DNA of 8,365 nucleotides, taken from Luminiphilus sp. Lineage in GTDB: Bacteria; Pseudomonadota; Gammaproteobacteria; Pseudomonadales; Halieaceae. A program made the translations under genes and the position numbers. The stretch is taken from the NCBI GenBank assembly GCA_024638905.1, contig JAHEJH010000153.1, forward strand, positions 1-8,365, in the 5' to 3' direction. Shown piece by piece: positions 6,957 through 8,365 of the stretch (the first letter of the stretch is position 1; the number at the start of each line of letters is the position of its first letter). The notes beneath the pieces are model-generated. The model had not been told where the DNA came from, made no database searches, and saw only the letters and a program-made list of their open reading frames with translations.

Positions 6957-8233
6957 GAGCCTACCTCCAGTTGCCGTTCCCGAGTCAGCGGCCGAGCAAA
7001 CAGCCCGGCGAGATCCGCCACCTGATCAAAACCCTGAATCGGGGTAAAAATAAGCTCTATGGACCATTTGGTTCGCAGGCCCTCTGCTTCGAGTGGATTG
7101 GCAATACCCATGCCGCAGACGGTGAGATCAGGGCGGCTCGCCCTCACCCGGGCGAGCGCCGAGTCCAGATCCGATCCCTCGACGATCGACACCTCGCTCC
7201 CGAGTCGTTTTAACTCTTCGGCCATTAGTGTTTGATCAAGGAAAGGTGTGGCCACCTCAATTAAGGACATGCCGCACTCGTCGCGGAGGAAGCGCGCCAG
7301 TGGAAGCTCGAGCTGCGAGTCGGGAAGAAAATGTAGCGTCCGACCCTGCAGTGACTCCCTGGCTTTCGCGAGTGATTTCTGGGCGCGGGCAATGGGAATT
7401 GCCAATGCCTCTTGTACCGATTCCGGACTATGGCCCCACTCTGCTGCAGCGGCCTGAAACCAAGCCAGCGTGCCCTCTATACCCAATGGGTACGGCGCGC
7501 TAATCAATTTGGCACCGCGCTTCACTAAAGCCGAAACGGTATCACTCACATAGGGCTGCGCGAGGATGACACGAGTGCCCGGCCCTACCGAGGGCAGATT
7601 GTCAGCCCGCGCCGCGGGGAAGAAGTCGACATCGGTAATCCCGAGCTGCGCAAAATGTCTACGGAATTGGTCTTCAATAATATCTGCGATGGTGCCCACC
7701 ACCATCAATCTCTGGCTTTCCTCAGGTGCCGCCGGCAGATCCGGCACCATACTGGCTAGACACTGGTCCTCTCCCTGAGTAAAAGTGGTCTCGATACCCG
7801 AGCCACTGAAGGCCGAGATTCGAAGACGGTTTTCGTGCACTCCTTGAAGCCGCGTCGCCGCATTGGCAAGGTCCAGCTTAATCACCTCGGAAGGGCAGGA
7901 ACCGACAAGGAACAAACGCCGGATATCCGGCCGGCGCTCCAGCAACTCCGACACCACGCGATCCAGCTCTTCGTGACAATCTGCCATCCCCGCCAGATCT
8001 CGCTCACCGAGAATGGCGGTGGCAAAACGTGGCTCTGCAAAAATCATCACGCCGGCCGCTGATTGCAGTAAGTGGGCACAGGTCCGCGATCCCACCACCA
8101 GAAAAAAAGCATCTTGAATGCGACGGTGTAGCCAAATGATTGAGGTCAGCCCACAAAATACCGCCCGCTCACCTCGCTCTGTTGTGACCGAGGGCATGCT
8201 GTCGGCATCGGCTCGTGCAATGACCTGACTCAC
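6947..8233 (-). CDS. bchN: Dark-operative protochlorophyllide reductase, catalytic subunit BchN
   Basis: BchN is the NifD-like partner of BchB in the catalytic component of DPOR. The 428-residue protein carries the three Cys that coordinate the NB 4Fe-4S cluster together with Asp36 of BchB: Cys27 (in AVFCGLTSIIWLH), Cys52 (in VVGSRTCAHLLQ) and Cys113 (in LVGSCPSEVIKLDL). They correspond to Cys26, Cys51 and Cys112 of the Rhodobacter capsulatus protein. Other conserved blocks are AAGVMIFAEPRFATA (59-73), FSGSGIETTFTQGED, FLPDSQLELPLARFL, and PDLTVCGMGIANPLEAEG in the last quarter. The start is a GTG at 8233 that overlaps the bchF stop as GTGA, with AGGGAG 10 bases upstream. A later ATG at 8197 would keep all ligands but has no ribosome binding site. 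The 3' end overlaps bchB by 10 bases. Confidence 0.98.
   Translation of the reverse strand: MSQVIARADADSMPSVTTERGERAVFCGLTSIIWLHRRIQDAFFLVVGSRTCAHLLQSAAGVMIFAEPRFATAILGERDLAGMADCHEELDRVVSELLERRPDIRRLFLVGSCPSEVIKLDLANAATRLQGVHENRLRISAFSGSGIETTFTQGEDQCLASMVPDLPAAPEESQRLMVVGTIADIIEDQFRRHFAQLGITDVDFFPAARADNLPSVGPGTRVILAQPYVSDTVSALVKRGAKLISAPYPLGIEGTLAWFQAAAAEWGHSPESVQEALAIPIARAQKSLAKARESLQGRTLHFLPDSQLELPLARFLRDECGMSLIEVATPFLDQTLMAEELKRLGSEVSIVEGSDLDSALARVRASRPDLTVCGMGIANPLEAEGLRTKWSIELIFTPIQGFDQVADLAGLFARPLTRERQLEVGSWS
6964..6968 (-). promoter_or_regulatory. Ribosome binding site of bchB
   Basis: A GGAGG on the coding strand (within ACTGGAGGTAGG) lies 7 bases before the ATG at 6956, inside the last codons of bchN. 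It is the strongest Shine-Dalgarno match in the window and fixes the bchB start. Confidence 0.85.
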
Positions 8234-8364
8234 GATTCAAGCGCTCCCTGAGCACCGAGCACCGTAGGCGAGGCACGGAACTCCGACGCGGACATTTTTT
8301 TCGCCACCTGAAACTTCAACAGAAACTGCAGCGCATTGACGAGGTAGCTCGCGTAAGCGGCCAG
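8230..8364 (-). CDS. bchF: 3-vinyl bacteriochlorophyllide hydratase BchF, C-terminal end (partial, cut by window edge)
   Basis: The minus-strand frame entering from the right edge is open for 44 codons and ends in TGA at 8232-8230, overlapping the bchN GTG as GTGA. The visible C-terminus begins LAAYASYLVNALQFLLKFQV and continues AKKMS, then a polar tail ending GALES. The A-Y-x-x-Y-x-x-N-A-x-Q-F-x-x-K pattern matches the last hydrophobic helix and tail of BchF, a small membrane protein that hydrates the 3-vinyl group to 3-hydroxyethyl late in bacteriochlorophyll a synthesis. Its place directly upstream of bchN is the standard proteobacterial arrangement. Only about the last quarter is present, so no active-site residues can be judged. 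Confidence 0.9.
   Translation of the reverse strand: MAAYASYLVNALQFLLKFQVAKKMSASEFRASPTVLGAQGALES
8244..8249 (-). promoter_or_regulatory. Ribosome binding site of bchN
   Basis: AGGGAG on the coding strand lies 10 bases before the GTG at 8233, inside the 3' end of bchF. It favours this GTG over the downstream in-frame ATG at 8197, which has no purine-rich stretch in front of it. Confidence 0.6.
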
Positions 8365-8365
8365 C

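Noticed and set aside
7918..7931. Perfect 14-bp palindrome GCCGGATATCCGGC in bchN
   Set aside because: About 0.5 such palindromes are expected by chance in this length, and it encodes the conserved RRPDIR segment.
8160..8365. Search for a promoter or operator in front of bchN
   Set aside because: The region is coding for the end of bchF up to the bchN start, with a GTGA overlap; no convincing -35/-10 pair or PpsR-type palindrome was seen.
1..8365. An undescribed biological system
   Set aside because: All sequence is accounted for by recognised bacteriochlorophyll and antenna-assembly genes in a well-known order, with no unexplained gene or gap.

Overview
This window is a gap-free block of bacteriochlorophyll a biosynthesis genes. 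All of them lie on the minus strand, so transcription runs from high to low coordinates. It is part of a proteobacterial photosynthesis gene cluster. In transcription order it holds bchF (3' end only), bchN, bchB, bchH, bchL, bchM, and the first 22 codons of a gene that is most likely lhaA (PucC family). The order bchF-N-B-H-L-M-lhaA is the classic one, usually followed by puhA in purple and aerobic anoxygenic phototrophic bacteria. The host is therefore a phototrophic proteobacterium that makes bacteriochlorophyll a. The moderately high GC suggests a marine aerobic anoxygenic phototroph, for example a gammaproteobacterium of the OM60/NOR5 type. That taxonomic guess is an inference and not certain.

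Layout from right to left: bchF tail (8364-8230), bchN (8233-6947), bchB (6956-5394), bchH (about 5422-1679), bchL (1682-765), bchM (765-64), lhaA start (67-1). Every one of the six junctions overlaps, by 1 to about 29 bases (up to 47 if an earlier bchH start is used). There is no intergenic DNA, promoter or terminator in the window. Expression must be driven from upstream, at or before bchF, and the genes are probably translationally coupled.

The genes supply consecutive steps of the pathway. BchH is the porphyrin-binding subunit of magnesium chelatase (BchD and BchI are not in this window) and commits protoporphyrin IX to bacteriochlorophyll. BchM methylates the Mg-protoporphyrin product. 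BchL, BchN and BchB form the complete dark-operative protochlorophyllide reductase (DPOR), which makes chlorophyllide a. BchF hydrates the 3-vinyl group. LhaA is expected to work in light-harvesting 1 assembly or pigment delivery. The metal-cluster ligands of DPOR are all visible: two Cys in BchL, three Cys in BchN and Asp36 in BchB, so the enzyme looks functional.

I found no mobile element, RNA gene, CRISPR array or undescribed system. The points worth a second look are the fully overlapping gene architecture, the ambiguous bchH start, a perfect 20-bp palindrome inside bchH and the extended BchL N-terminus.
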